Source: Pigmentiphaga daeguensis (GTDB taxonomy: Bacteria; Pseudomonadota; Gammaproteobacteria; Burkholderiales; Burkholderiaceae_B). From it: a DNA stretch of 64,000 bases. The stretch is taken from positions 22,704 through 86,703 of the forward strand of contig NZ_BAAAEN010000025.1 in the NCBI RefSeq assembly GCF_039523035.1. The letters are read 5' to 3'. Under the pieces are notes generated by a model. That model was given only the letters and a program-made list of their open reading frames with translations, made no database searches and had not been told where the DNA came from. Numbering within the stretch: the first letter of the stretch is position 1; the number at the start of each line of letters is the position of its first letter. Shown here one piece after another: positions 43,862 through 52,008 of the stretch. Position numbers and translations under genes: made by a program.

Positions 43862-45454
43862 TCAGGCCTGCAGGTCCACGATCCGTTCCCTGACGGCGGG
43901 ATCGTCGCGCAGCAGGTTCTTGGCGATCTTGTGCGTGGGCGTGTGCGGCAGCTCGGGCAGCAGCGCCACGTAGCGCGGCACCTTGATGGCGGCCAACCGG
44001 CCGCGGCACCACTCGGCCACCTCGGCTTCGGCCAGCGTGGCGCCCGGGCGCGGCGCCACCACCACCAGGATCTCGTCCTCGCCCAGTTCGGACGGCACGG
44101 CCAGGGCCGCCGCCTCGAACACGGCGGGGTGCTCGTTGATGACCATTTCGAGTTCGGCGGCGGCGATGTTTTCGCCGCGGCGGCGGATGATGTCCTTCTT
44201 GCGCGAGACGTGGAAGAAGAAGCCGTCGGCATCGCGCCGCACCAGGTCGCCGGTCTTGAGCCACTCGCCTTCGAAGGCCTGGCGGGTCTGTTCGGGATCG
44301 CGGAAGTACCCCTGCATGACGATGGGCGTGGCCACCCAGAGCTCGCCGACCTCGTCCACGCCCACGTCCCGGCCGGCATCGTCGACCACGCGGCATCGCG
44401 CCCAGGGCCGGGCCGGATCCGGATGCGCGGCCACCACGCCCATGCTGCCCGGCTTGTCGGGCCCGTCGTAGGGATTGCAGGTAACGCCGGGAATCTCGGT
44501 CATGCCGAAGCCCGAGAACAGGTGCGGCACTCCGAATTCGTCGCGGAATGCGGGTGCCGACTTCCTGCGCACGCCGTATACCGCGCGCAGGCGGTGATCG
44601 GGCCGGTATTCACGCCGGTCGCGGGAGGCGAGGATGGTGCCGATGGCCTCGATGATGTTGACCACCGTGGCGCCGTTGTCGGCCGCCACCTGCCAGAACG
44701 TCGAGGCGGAAAAGCGCGGCACCAGGATCATCGCCGCGCCGCAAGCCAGCGCGCCGCCCACCGAGTAGAACAACGCATTCATGTGGAAGAACGGCAGGAT
44801 GATCATCAGCCTGTCGTCGGGCTGCAGGTGCACGCGCGCGACGTTGGCCTCGCCAGCGGTCACGAGGTTGTACTGGCTGTGCATGACGCCCTTGGGAAAT
44901 CCCGTGGTGCCGGACGTGTAGATGATGACGCAGGTATCGGTGGCCGCCGGGACGGGTAGCGGCGCCTGCCCCACCGGCTGTGCCAGCGCGGCGGCCAGCG
45001 ACCCGGCATCGTCCTGCGGGCCGTCCATGGTCATCAGCCAGGGGGGGACCTGGAACCCGGCGGCGATCGGCCGCACCAGGTCGAGCAGGCGCGTTTCGGC
45101 CAGGATGCCCTGCACCTCCGCGTGCCGCAGCGCATAGTCCATCTCGCGCGGACCGAAATCGGGATTGACCGGCACCATGGTGGCGCCCAGCCGGGCCAGC
45201 GCGAACAGCGCCAGCACGTGCGCCTTGTCGTTGCGCCCGGCCACCGCCACGCGGGCGCCGGGCCCGATTCCCCGCGCGGCCAGCGCCCGCGCCAGGCGTT
45301 CGTAGCGCCGGCCGAACTCGGCCCAGGTCCAGCATTCGCCGTCCTGGATCAGGAAAGGCCGGGACGCTTGCTCGGCGCACCGGCTCAGGAAGGCGTCGTG
45401 CAGGGTTCCGTCGTGGGGGCGATAGCGGTTCAGGACTTCGAGCGGACTTTGCAT
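43862..45454 (-). CDS. AMP-dependent acyl-CoA ligase
   Basis: 530 residues. P-loop YTSGTTGFPKG, FFHMNALFYS, the acyl pocket FSGFGMTEIPG, and GEWLKTGDLVRRDADG and the hinge/lysine regions (RKKDIIRRRGENI, PTHKIAKNLL) are all present, so the enzyme should be active. It resembles caiC/fadK-like ligases of short carboxylic acids. The ATG at 45454 is chosen by homology. It forms an operon with the citryl-CoA-lyase-like gene and is divergent from a Bug-GntR pair. Confidence 0.9.
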   Translation of the reverse strand: MQSPLEVLNRYRPHDGTLHDAFLSRCAEQASRPFLIQDGECWTWAEFGRRYERLARALAARGIGPGARVAVAGRNDKAHVLALFALARLGATMVPVNPDFGPREMDYALRHAEVQGILAETRLLDLVRPIAAGFQVPPWLMTMDGPQDDAGSLAAALAQPVGQAPLPVPAATDTCVIIYTSGTTGFPKGVMHSQYNLVTAGEANVARVHLQPDDRLMIILPFFHMNALFYSVGGALACGAAMILVPRFSASTFWQVAADNGATVVNIIEAIGTILASRDRREYRPDHRLRAVYGVRRKSAPAFRDEFGVPHLFSGFGMTEIPGVTCNPYDGPDKPGSMGVVAAHPDPARPWARCRVVDDAGRDVGVDEVGELWVATPIVMQGYFRDPEQTRQAFEGEWLKTGDLVRRDADGFFFHVSRKKDIIRRRGENIAAAELEMVINEHPAVFEAAALAVPSELGEDEILVVVAPRPGATLAEAEVAEWCRGRLAAIKVPRYVALLPELPHTPTHKIAKNLLRDDPAVRERIVDLQA

Positions 45455-45520
45455 GGTCGAGCGGCTCGGAACAGGATTCGACCTTGCCAGTTTACTTCCT
45501 GGATACGTGCGTGCACAATT

Positions 45521-45536
45521 GTATTCAAACGAATAC
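45521..45536. promoter_or_regulatory. Inverted repeat in the ligase / Bug-gntR divergent promoter region
   Basis: GTATTC-AAAC-GAATAC is a 6-bp inverted repeat with a 4-nt spacer, preceded by AATT. It lies between the two divergent start codons and is AT-rich in a GC-rich background. It is a candidate site for the GntR regulator downstream of the Bug gene. Confidence 0.5.
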
Positions 45537-45603
45537 CGATAGTGCCCGACCCCGCCTGCGGCGGCGCCACGGGCACGAACCCCGGCCCCCCTCAGGAGGA
45601 GAC

Positions 45604-46578
45604 ATGAAGCACGCATTTGGCGCAGCGGTCTGTCTGGCCGCTTTCGCCCTGCCCGGCCACGCCGCGCCGGCCGACCACTATCCCGAAAAACCCGTCCGCA
45701 TCGTGGTGCCGTTCGCCGCGGGCGGCGGCGGCGATTTCATCGCCCGTGCCTTCGCCGAGAAGCTGTCGGCCACCCTCAAGCAGCCCGTCATCATCGACAA
45801 CCGCGGCGGCGGCAATACCGTGACGGGCACCGAGGCGGTGGCCAAGGCCGAACCCGACGGCTATACGCTGCTGATCGTCAGCCCCAGCTTCGCCACCAAC
45901 CCCACGCTGCTGCCCAAGCTGCCCTACCGGACGCCCGACGATTTCGCGCCCATCGGCCTGGTCATCACCTACGCGATGGGACTGGCCGCGCGCGCCAACC
46001 TGCCCGCCAACGACATTCCACAGTTGCTGGAACTGGCTGCCAGGCAACCGGGCAAGCTGACCATCGCCACCTCGGGCGAGGGATCCGCCTCGCACATGGC
46101 CACCGAACTCTTCAAGGCCGCCACCCACGCCAACATCCTGGACGTGCCGTATCGCGGCGCCGGTCCGGCCATGCTCGACGTCGCCAGCGGCCACGTGGAT
46201 CTGGCGTTCACCGGCCTGTCGCAGATCAAGCCCCACCTGGACAGCAAGCGGGCCAAGCTGCTGGCCACCAGCGGACTGCGGCGCCTGCAGTCGGCGCCCG
46301 ACGTCAAGACCATCGCCGAACAGGGCGTCAAGGATTTCGAGGCCGTGGTGTGGTGGGGCATGTTCGCGCCGGCCGGCACGCCTAAGCCCATCATCGACAA
46401 GATCAACGGCGCGCTGCGCACCAGTCTCGCGGACCCGGAGGTCGCCAAGCGATTCGACGTCATCGACGGCGAGGTACGCGTGTCGTCCCCGGAGGAATTC
46501 GGCCGTTTCGTGCGCGAGGAAATCACGCGCTGGAGCAAGCTGCTCAAGCCTTCCAAGGCGGCGACAGCCTCGCCTTGA
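45604..46578 (+). CDS. Bug-family solute-binding protein
   Basis: 324 residues with signal peptide 1-20 (GHAAP). Marks: VPFAAGGGGDFIARAF, DNRGGGNTVTG and VPYRGAGPAM. SD AGGAGGAG. It is divergent from the ligase and lyase operon and overlaps or abuts the gntR gene, so its ligand is probably the acid activated by the ligase. Confidence 0.92.
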   Translation: MKHAFGAAVCLAAFALPGHAAPADHYPEKPVRIVVPFAAGGGGDFIARAFAEKLSATLKQPVIIDNRGGGNTVTGTEAVAKAEPDGYTLLIVSPSFATNPTLLPKLPYRTPDDFAPIGLVITYAMGLAARANLPANDIPQLLELAARQPGKLTIATSGEGSASHMATELFKAATHANILDVPYRGAGPAMLDVASGHVDLAFTGLSQIKPHLDSKRAKLLATSGLRRLQSAPDVKTIAEQGVKDFEAVVWWGMFAPAGTPKPIIDKINGALRTSLADPEVAKRFDVIDGEVRVSSPEEFGRFVREEITRWSKLLKPSKAATASP

Positions 46579-46652
46579 ACCAGGGCGGCACGCGGGAGCA
46601 AGGCACGGACTTGGTTATGATCCTTGCTTTGCCACCCGCCATTCCGCCGTCC

Positions 46653-47345
46653 ATGCCCAGAAAGAAAGCGGCGCCCGCCGTGCCCAGCGCGAAGAACCTG
46701 GGACAGACCTCGTGCTCGCGCGGCGAGCAGGCCTACCAGTATGTGCGCACCGCCATCCGCACCGGCGAACTCGCTCCCGGCACGCGCCTGCGCGAGATCG
46801 AGCTGGCCGAATTGCTGGGCCTGAGCCGCACGCCCGTACGCGAGGCCCTGAGCCGCCTGGAAAGCGAGGGGCTGGTGGCAAACGAGTCCGGACGCGGGCT
46901 CATCGTGACCGAGCTCGACCAGAGCATGGTCAACGAACTGTATGTCATGCGCGAGGTGCTGGAAGGCACGGCCGCGCGGCTGGCCGCGCGCCATGCTTCC
47001 GACGTGGAGATCTCGGCCCTGAGGGAGATCGCCGACCGCGACGCACAACTGGTCGGCCAGCACGAACAGCTCGCGATCAACAATCGCTTCTTCCATGAGA
47101 CGCTGTACCGCTGCGCCCACAACCGCTATCTGCTGAAGACGCTCAATTCGCTGCAGGAGTCGATGGCGCTGCTGGGCCCCACCACGCTGGCCATACCCGA
47201 GCGTGCCGACGTCAGTTCACGCGAGCACCAGGAAATGGTGGCGGCGCTGGAACAGCGCGATCCCGATCTTGCCGAGCGCATCACGCGGGAACACATCCGC
47301 GCCGCCTACAAGGTGAGGCTGACGCGCATGCTCCGCGCACTGTAA
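46653..47345 (+). CDS. GntR-family regulator with FCD domain
   Basis: 230 residues. The winged HTH is AYQYVRTAIRTGELAPGTRLREIELAELLGLSRTPVREALSRLE. The all-helical FCD effector domain follows (VMREVLEGTAARLAA, NNRFFHETLYRCAHN, EHQEMVAALEQRD), with D/H metal-type ligands. The frame is open from 46575; ATG at 46617 and 46653 are both possible and neither has a good SD. FCD regulators commonly sense carboxylates, which fits the neighbouring CoA ligase and Bug genes. Confidence 0.9.
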   Translation: MPRKKAAPAVPSAKNLGQTSCSRGEQAYQYVRTAIRTGELAPGTRLREIELAELLGLSRTPVREALSRLESEGLVANESGRGLIVTELDQSMVNELYVMREVLEGTAARLAARHASDVEISALREIADRDAQLVGQHEQLAINNRFFHETLYRCAHNRYLLKTLNSLQESMALLGPTTLAIPERADVSSREHQEMVAALEQRDPDLAERITREHIRAAYKVRLTRMLRAL

Positions 47346-47362
47346 GGCGCCTGGCCCGATCC

Positions 47363-47382
47363 TAGTTGCCTCCCCGCAACTA
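47363..47382. other. Hairpin after gntR in the 350-bp gap 47346-47695
   Basis: TAGTTGC-CTCCCC-GCAACTA gives a perfect 7-bp stem 17 bp after the gntR stop, without a U-tract. The rest of the gap has no convincing gene. Its last 60 bp turn AT-rich (TTCTATATATAAAACA just before the malic-enzyme ATG) and probably hold that gene's promoter, with TATATA as a possible -10. Confidence 0.4.
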
Positions 47383-47695
47383 TCGTCCGGGCCGCCAGAC
47401 GCGGCCCGGTATCGGCGTATCGGCCCGCTTGTTGTTGTAACGCAGCATCCTCCGGCGCGTGCGCGAACGGCGCGCGCCATGGCGCGCGCAAACCCTCTTC
47501 TCCATACCACGGCCCTACGGTGCGATGCTGCGTCGCATGATCGTTGCGATGCGCATCGACCCTTGCCGCGCCTTGCCCGCGCGGTCGCGAATGCGCCGCC
47601 CCGCGCGGCCCTCCGGGCCACGCCGAGCGCCGTGCCGTGCTCAACCGGGCATACAATGTTCGTTCACGTGCCGCTACTGTTCTATATATAAAACA

Positions 47696-48961
47696 ATGGA
47701 TTCTTCGCTTACCGATAAGGCGCTCGCCTATCATCAGTTCCCCATCGCCGGAAAGATCTCCGTCGTCCCCACCAAGCCGCTCGACAACCAGCACGACCTG
47801 TCGCTGGCCTATTCGCCGGGTGTCGCCGCCGCGTGCGAAGCCATCGCCAACGACCAGCAGGCCACGCGCTACTACACGTCGCGCTCGAACCTGGTGGCGG
47901 TCATCTCGAACGGCACCGCCGTGCTCGGCCTGGGCAACATCGGGCCGTACGCCGCCAAGCCGGTCATGGAAGGCAAGGCCTGCCTGTTCCAGAAGTTCGC
48001 AGGCATCAACGTCTTCGACATCGAGCTGGCCGAGACGGATCCCGACAAGCTGGTCGACGCCATCGCGATGATGGAGCCCACGTTCGGCGGCATCAATCTC
48101 GAGGACATCAAGGCGCCCGAGTGCTTCTACATCGAGCGCCGGCTGACCGAGCGCATGTCGATCCCGGTCTTCCACGACGACCAGCACGGCACGGCCATCG
48201 TCGCCTCCGCCGGCATCGTCAATGGCCTGAAGCTGGCCGAGAAGTCGCTGGACCAGGTCAAGCTGGTCTGCTCGGGCGCCGGCGCCGCGGCCATCGCCTG
48301 CCTGGACCTGCTGGTGCGCCAGGGGCTGAAGAAGGAAAACATCCTGCTGGTGGATTCCAAGGGCGTGGTCTACGAAGGCCGCGACGCGTCCATGGAGTTC
48401 AACAAGTCGCGCTATGCCACCACCAGCACCGCGCGCACGCTGGCCGATGCGGTCAAGGACGCCGACGTCTTCCTGGGATGCTCCGCCGCCGGACTGCTGA
48501 CCCCGGAGATGGTCTCGACCATGGCGCTGCGCCCCCTGATCCTGGCGCTGGCCAATCCCGAACCCGAGATCCGTCCGGAAGTGGCCCGCGCCGTCCGCTC
48601 GGACTGCCTGATCGCGACGGGTCGTTCGGACTACCCGAACCAGGTCAACAACGTCCTCTGCTTCCCCTTCCTGTTCCGCGGTGCGCTGGACGTGGACGCC
48701 ATGCGCATCACCGACGAGATGAAGCTCGCCTGCGTGAACGCCATCGCCAATCTCGCGCAGCAGCCCATCCCGCCCGAAGTCGCCAAGGCCTATCCCAACC
48801 ACAAGCTGGAATTCGGCCCCGACTACTTCATTCCCACGCCGTTCGATCCCCGCCTGATCAGCGAAGTCGCGTCCGCCGTCGCACTGGCCGCGATGGATTC
48901 GGGCGTCGCGCGCCGTCCCATCGGCGACATCGACGCCTACCGCCAGTCGCTGCTGAAGTAG
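47696..48961 (+). CDS. NADP-type malic enzyme lacking the phosphotransacetylase domain
   Basis: 421 residues. SLAYSPGVAAAC, HDDQHGTAIV (metal and substrate), CSGAGAAAIACLDLL (Rossmann) and ANPEPEI show an intact malic enzyme converting malate to pyruvate and CO2. Most proteobacterial MaeB proteins run to about 750 residues with a C-terminal PTA-like regulatory domain. This one stops at DAYRQSLLK, the usual domain junction. It could be a natural short form or a product of truncation; no PTA remnant is seen in the 182 bp downstream. Confidence 0.93.
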   Translation: MDSSLTDKALAYHQFPIAGKISVVPTKPLDNQHDLSLAYSPGVAAACEAIANDQQATRYYTSRSNLVAVISNGTAVLGLGNIGPYAAKPVMEGKACLFQKFAGINVFDIELAETDPDKLVDAIAMMEPTFGGINLEDIKAPECFYIERRLTERMSIPVFHDDQHGTAIVASAGIVNGLKLAEKSLDQVKLVCSGAGAAAIACLDLLVRQGLKKENILLVDSKGVVYEGRDASMEFNKSRYATTSTARTLADAVKDADVFLGCSAAGLLTPEMVSTMALRPLILALANPEPEIRPEVARAVRSDCLIATGRSDYPNQVNNVLCFPFLFRGALDVDAMRITDEMKLACVNAIANLAQQPIPPEVAKAYPNHKLEFGPDYFIPTPFDPRLISEVASAVALAAMDSGVARRPIGDIDAYRQSLLK

Positions 48962-49085
48962 TCTTCCCACACGCTGGCGCAGGAGCGGAACGGCAATTTG
49001 CCTTCCGCTCTGGCGGCGAGCGGATCATCACCTGCTGGATACCCATCCGGGGCACAGCGGATCCGGCTCCGCCGGTCCGCCAGTG

Positions 49086-49121
49086 CCGCCCCTTGGGGGA
49101 CGCGCGAAGCGCGTAGGGGGG
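49086..49121. repeat. Dispersed GC-rich intergenic repeat, copy 2
   Basis: CGCCCCTTGGGGG followed by ACGCGCGAAGCGCGT and AGGGGGG. It has the same plan as 1-42 and 58885-58910. It lies 22 bp upstream of the hydroxyacid dehydrogenase start, in the 182-bp gap after the malic enzyme. That gap also holds a hairpin built on AGCGGAA/TTCCGCT near 48985-49010. Confidence 0.55.
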
Positions 49122-49143
49122 ATCCATCCATAGAGGGCTTCTC

Positions 49144-50109
49144 ATGTCGTCGTTCACGCACAAGATCGTCTTCCTGGACCGGGCCAGCCTGCAGGCCACC
49201 ATCCGGCCGCCCGCCTTCTCCCACGCCTGGGTCGATCACGAGATCACTTCCCGCGATGAGGTCGTGGCGCGATTGAAGGATGCGTCCATCGCCGTCACCA
49301 ACAAGGTGCCGCTGCGCCGCGCCGAGCTGGACCAGTTGCCCGCGCTGAAGATGATCGCCGTGGCGGCGACGGGCACGGACATCATCGACCTGGCCGCCTG
49401 CCAGGAACGCGGCATCGTCGTGTCGAACATCCGCAACTACGCCACCGCCTCGCTGCCCGAGCATACCTTCGCGCTCATCCTGGCGTTGCGCCGCAACCTG
49501 CGCGCCTATGCCGCCGACGTCGAAGCCGGCAAGTGGCAGCGGTCGCAGCAGTTCTGCTTCCTCGACTACCCCATACGCGACCTGTCCGGCAGCCGGCTGG
49601 GCATCGTCGGCTACGGCGCGCTGGGCCGGTCGGTGGCCGCGCTGGGCCGCGCCTTCGGCATGGAGATCTGCGTCGCCAGCCGCTCGCCGGTGGACGAGCC
49701 GGGCATCGTGAACCTGCCCCTGCCGGAGCTGCTGCGCACCTCGGACGTCGTCACGCTGCACCTGCCGCTCAGCGCCGCCACGCGCAACATGATCGGCCGC
49801 GCCGAACTGGCATCCATGAAACCCACCGCGCTGCTCATCAACACCGCCCGCGGCGGGCTGGTGGACGAAGCGGCGCTGGCCGAGGCCCTGCGCGCCGGCA
49901 CCATCGCCGGCGCCGGCTTCGACGTGGCCGACGGCGAACCGCCCGCCGACGCCAATCCGCTGCTGCACGTCAGGCAACCCAATTTCATCCTGACCCCGCA
50001 CGTGGCCTGGGCCAGCCAGGAAGCCATGCAGACGCTGGCCGACCAACTGGTGGACAACCTGGAAGCGTTCGTCGCGGGCAAGCCGCGCAACGTGGTCCTG
50101 CCGAAGTAA
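49144..50109 (+). CDS. D-isomer 2-hydroxyacid dehydrogenase (glycerate/hydroxypyruvate type)
   Basis: 321 residues. NAD-binding GIVGYGALGRSVAALGRAFG at about residue 150. The catalytic triad is visible: Arg in NTARGGLVDE, Glu in DVADGEPPAD and His in TPHVAW. It resembles HprA glycerate dehydrogenase, reducing hydroxypyruvate or glyoxylate. It stands alone, with a 26-bp palindromic hairpin 27 bp after the stop. Confidence 0.92.
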   Translation: MSSFTHKIVFLDRASLQATIRPPAFSHAWVDHEITSRDEVVARLKDASIAVTNKVPLRRAELDQLPALKMIAVAATGTDIIDLAACQERGIVVSNIRNYATASLPEHTFALILALRRNLRAYAADVEAGKWQRSQQFCFLDYPIRDLSGSRLGIVGYGALGRSVAALGRAFGMEICVASRSPVDEPGIVNLPLPELLRTSDVVTLHLPLSAATRNMIGRAELASMKPTALLINTARGGLVDEAALAEALRAGTIAGAGFDVADGEPPADANPLLHVRQPNFILTPHVAWASQEAMQTLADQLVDNLEAFVAGKPRNVVLPK

Positions 50110-50136
50110 TACTCGCGAATACGCGCAATTCCTCAT

Positions 50137-50162
50137 GGACGATCGGTGGCCACTGATCGTCC
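50137..50162. repeat. 26-bp palindromic hairpin sequence
   Basis: GGACGATC-G-GTGG and CCAC-T-GATCGTCC form a 13-bp arm palindrome with a single mismatch. There is no U-tract. A diverged relative lies at 3605-3629, so this looks like a small dispersed repeat and not a simple terminator. Confidence 0.5.
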
Positions 50163-50211
50163 GGGAGCACGGGACGGGGGCTAGGGTAGAGGGGTCTTCC
50201 AAGGAACTCTC

Positions 50212-51291
50212 ATGCAGCCCACCATCGGCTTCGTCCCGTCCTCCGCCCCCAGGCCCGCCTTCACGGAAACCTTCACGCTGTCGGAGCCGGGGCAGCCGCT
50301 TCCGGCAGATCCCTCCCGACGGGCGCCGCCCCCTCTGCTCGACCTGCGCAATGACTTGGTCTTCAAGCTCTTGTTCACGCGCGCGCCACATCTGCTGGCC
50401 GACCTGATCAACGCCGTGCGCCACGACGAGACTCCGATCGTCGTCGAACGCATCCTCAACCCCCAGCTCGATGCCAGTGATCTGGACGGCAAGACCATCG
50501 TGCTGGATCTGCACGCGCGCGACGCGAGCGGCCAGCTCTACAACATCGAGATGCAGGTACGGCGCTACGAGCGCTGGCCGGCCCGCAGCGCCTACTACCT
50601 GGCCCGCACGCTGTCCGAGCAGATCCAGCGAGGCCAGGACTATGAACTGCTGAAGCCGGCGATTGCCATCCATTTCCTGGCGCACGATCTGTTCGACGAT
50701 CCGGGGCAGGCGGACTGGCGTTTCGAATTGCGCGACCGGCGCCAGCCCGCGATACGACTGGGCAAGGAACTCCAACTGCATATAATCGAGCTAACCAAGG
50801 CGGAGCGCCTGGGGTGCCTGCCGGCGGCGCTGTCGGCCTGGGTCGCGTGCTTCCAGCACGGATGGGAGGAAGCCAGCATGAAGGACATCACCCACGAACC
50901 GGTGCGTGAAGCGGTCGGCAGGCTGAAGGTCCTGACCATGGACGAAGATGCGCGCTGGCGCGCGTATGCCCGCGAGAAGGCAATCGCCGACGATGCGGCG
51001 GCGCTGGCCTACGCGACTCGGACTGGGTTGGAACGGGGCCTCGAGCAAGGCCGAGCGCGAGGACTTGAACAAGGTCTCGAACAAGGTCTCGAACAAGGCC
51101 TGGCCCAAGGCCTTGCCCAAGGTCGCCGGCAAGGCGAATCCGCCCTGCTCGAACGCCTCCTGGCCCGCCGCTTCGGCCCCCTGCCCGATGCCACGATCCA
51201 GCGCCTGCGCGACGCGTCGGACGCCGACTTGGAAACCTGGTCCGTCAGCGTACTGGATGCCGCGACGCTGGCCGAAGTGTTCGGCGACTAG
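50212..51291 (+). CDS. Rpn-family PD-(D/E)XK nuclease (recombination-promoting nuclease / putative transposase)
   Basis: 359 residues, no signal peptide. The nuclease core begins at about residue 42: LLDLRNDLVFKLLFTRAPHLL, then VLDLHARDASGQLYNIEMQ with the Asp and the E-x-Q of the PD-(D/E)XK site, then YYLARTLSEQIQ. The C-terminal third is helical and holds LEQG/LAQG repeats. SD AAGGA before the ATG. Rpn proteins nick DNA, promote recombination and have been linked to phage defence, with a short product made from the same gene's 3' end as inhibitor. A strong internal start exists here at 50878. Nothing around it marks a larger mobile element. Confidence 0.88.
   Translation: MQPTIGFVPSSAPRPAFTETFTLSEPGQPLPADPSRRAPPPLLDLRNDLVFKLLFTRAPHLLADLINAVRHDETPIVVERILNPQLDASDLDGKTIVLDLHARDASGQLYNIEMQVRRYERWPARSAYYLARTLSEQIQRGQDYELLKPAIAIHFLAHDLFDDPGQADWRFELRDRRQPAIRLGKELQLHIIELTKAERLGCLPAALSAWVACFQHGWEEASMKDITHEPVREAVGRLKVLTMDEDARWRAYAREKAIADDAAALAYATRTGLERGLEQGRARGLEQGLEQGLEQGLAQGLAQGRRQGESALLERLLARRFGPLPDATIQRLRDASDADLETWSVSVLDAATLAEVFGD
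50878..51291 (+). CDS. Predicted internal in-frame product of the Rpn gene (RpnS-like)
   Basis: 137 residues, starting at an in-frame ATG with a near-ideal SD GGGAGGA (50864-50870) and a 7-nt spacer, a better ribosome site than that of the full gene. The product (KDITHEPVREAVGRLKVL...) would lack the nuclease core but contain the helical region and all LEQG repeats. By analogy with E. coli rpn genes, where a short intragenic protein blocks the long toxic one, this would be the antitoxin. Not shown experimentally for this gene. Confidence 0.55.
   Translation: MKDITHEPVREAVGRLKVLTMDEDARWRAYAREKAIADDAAALAYATRTGLERGLEQGRARGLEQGLEQGLEQGLAQGLAQGRRQGESALLERLLARRFGPLPDATIQRLRDASDADLETWSVSVLDAATLAEVFGD
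51064..51135 (+). repeat. Six 12-nt tandem units inside the Rpn gene
   Basis: Units of the form CTTGAACAAGGT / CTCGAACAAGGT / CTGGCCCAAGGC / CTTGCCCAAGGT encode LEQG and LAQG. The middle units at 51076-51099 are identical except at the last base. Copy-number change would alter protein length without a frameshift. Confidence 0.85.
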
Positions 51292-51297
51292 GCGACG

Positions 51298-52008
51298 CTA
51301 CACGCCGCTCGACTCCTGCCGCCAGCGTCCATACCCCGCCGCCCGCAGTTCACAGGCAGGGCAAGTCCCGCATCCGTAGCCCCAGTCGAATCTCTTGCTG
51401 CGATCGCCCAGGTAGCAGGTATGGCTGTGCTCGGCCACGACCCCGACCAGCGCGTCGCCGCCCAGGTCCTGGGCCAATTGCCAGGTCCGGGCCTTGTCCA
51501 GCCACATCAGCGGCGTCTCGAAGGTGAAACGCTGCCCCATGCCCAGCGACACCGCGACCTGCAAGGCCTTGACGGTATCGTCGCGGCAATCGGGATAGCC
51601 GGAGAAATCGGTTTCGCACATGCCGCCGACCACGACCTCCAGCCCGCGGCGATAGGCCAGCGCCGCGGCCATGGTCAGGAAGACCAGGTTGCGTCCTGGC
51701 ACGAAGGTATTGGGCAGTCCGGCATCGGTCAGCCTGATCTCGGTATCGCGCGTGAGCGCGGTGTCGCTCAGGGCGCCCAGCACCGACAGGTCGATGGCGT
51801 GGTCCTCGCCCAGCCGGGGCGACCAGGACGGGAAGCGGGCGTGGATCTCGCGCAGCACGTTGCGGCGGGCATCGAGTTCCACGCGATGGCGCTGGCCGTA
51901 GTCGAAGCCCACGGTCTCGACCCTGGCGTAGCGGTCGAGCGCCCAGGCCAGGCAGGTGGTGGAGTCCTGGCCACCGGAGAACAGGACGAGTGCCTTGCGC
52001 GCGTCCAT
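51298..52008 (-). CDS. queC: 7-cyano-7-deazaguanine synthase
   Basis: 236 residues. PP-loop ATPase motif LFSGGQDSTTCLAWAL near the N-terminus, PGRNLVFLTMAAALAYRRG, and the C-terminal zinc site formed by Cys in HTCYLG and CGTCPAC. QueC turns 7-carboxy-7-deazaguanine into preQ0 for queuosine in tRNA. It begins at the stop of the upstream small lipoprotein gene (TGATG overlap) and is convergent with the Rpn gene. Confidence 0.95.
   Translation of the reverse strand: MDARKALVLFSGGQDSTTCLAWALDRYARVETVGFDYGQRHRVELDARRNVLREIHARFPSWSPRLGEDHAIDLSVLGALSDTALTRDTEIRLTDAGLPNTFVPGRNLVFLTMAAALAYRRGLEVVVGGMCETDFSGYPDCRDDTVKALQVAVSLGMGQRFTFETPLMWLDKARTWQLAQDLGGDALVGVVAEHSHTCYLGDRSKRFDWGYGCGTCPACELRAAGYGRWRQESSGV

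Noticed and set aside
46575..46652. TTG start for the GntR gene overlapping the Bug stop
   Set aside because: The added residues are low-complexity and outside the GntR fold; kept only as an uncertainty in the start.
51064..51135. Array-like short direct repeats, as in a CRISPR
   Set aside because: The units are 12 nt, without spacers, and in frame inside the Rpn gene, coding LEQG.
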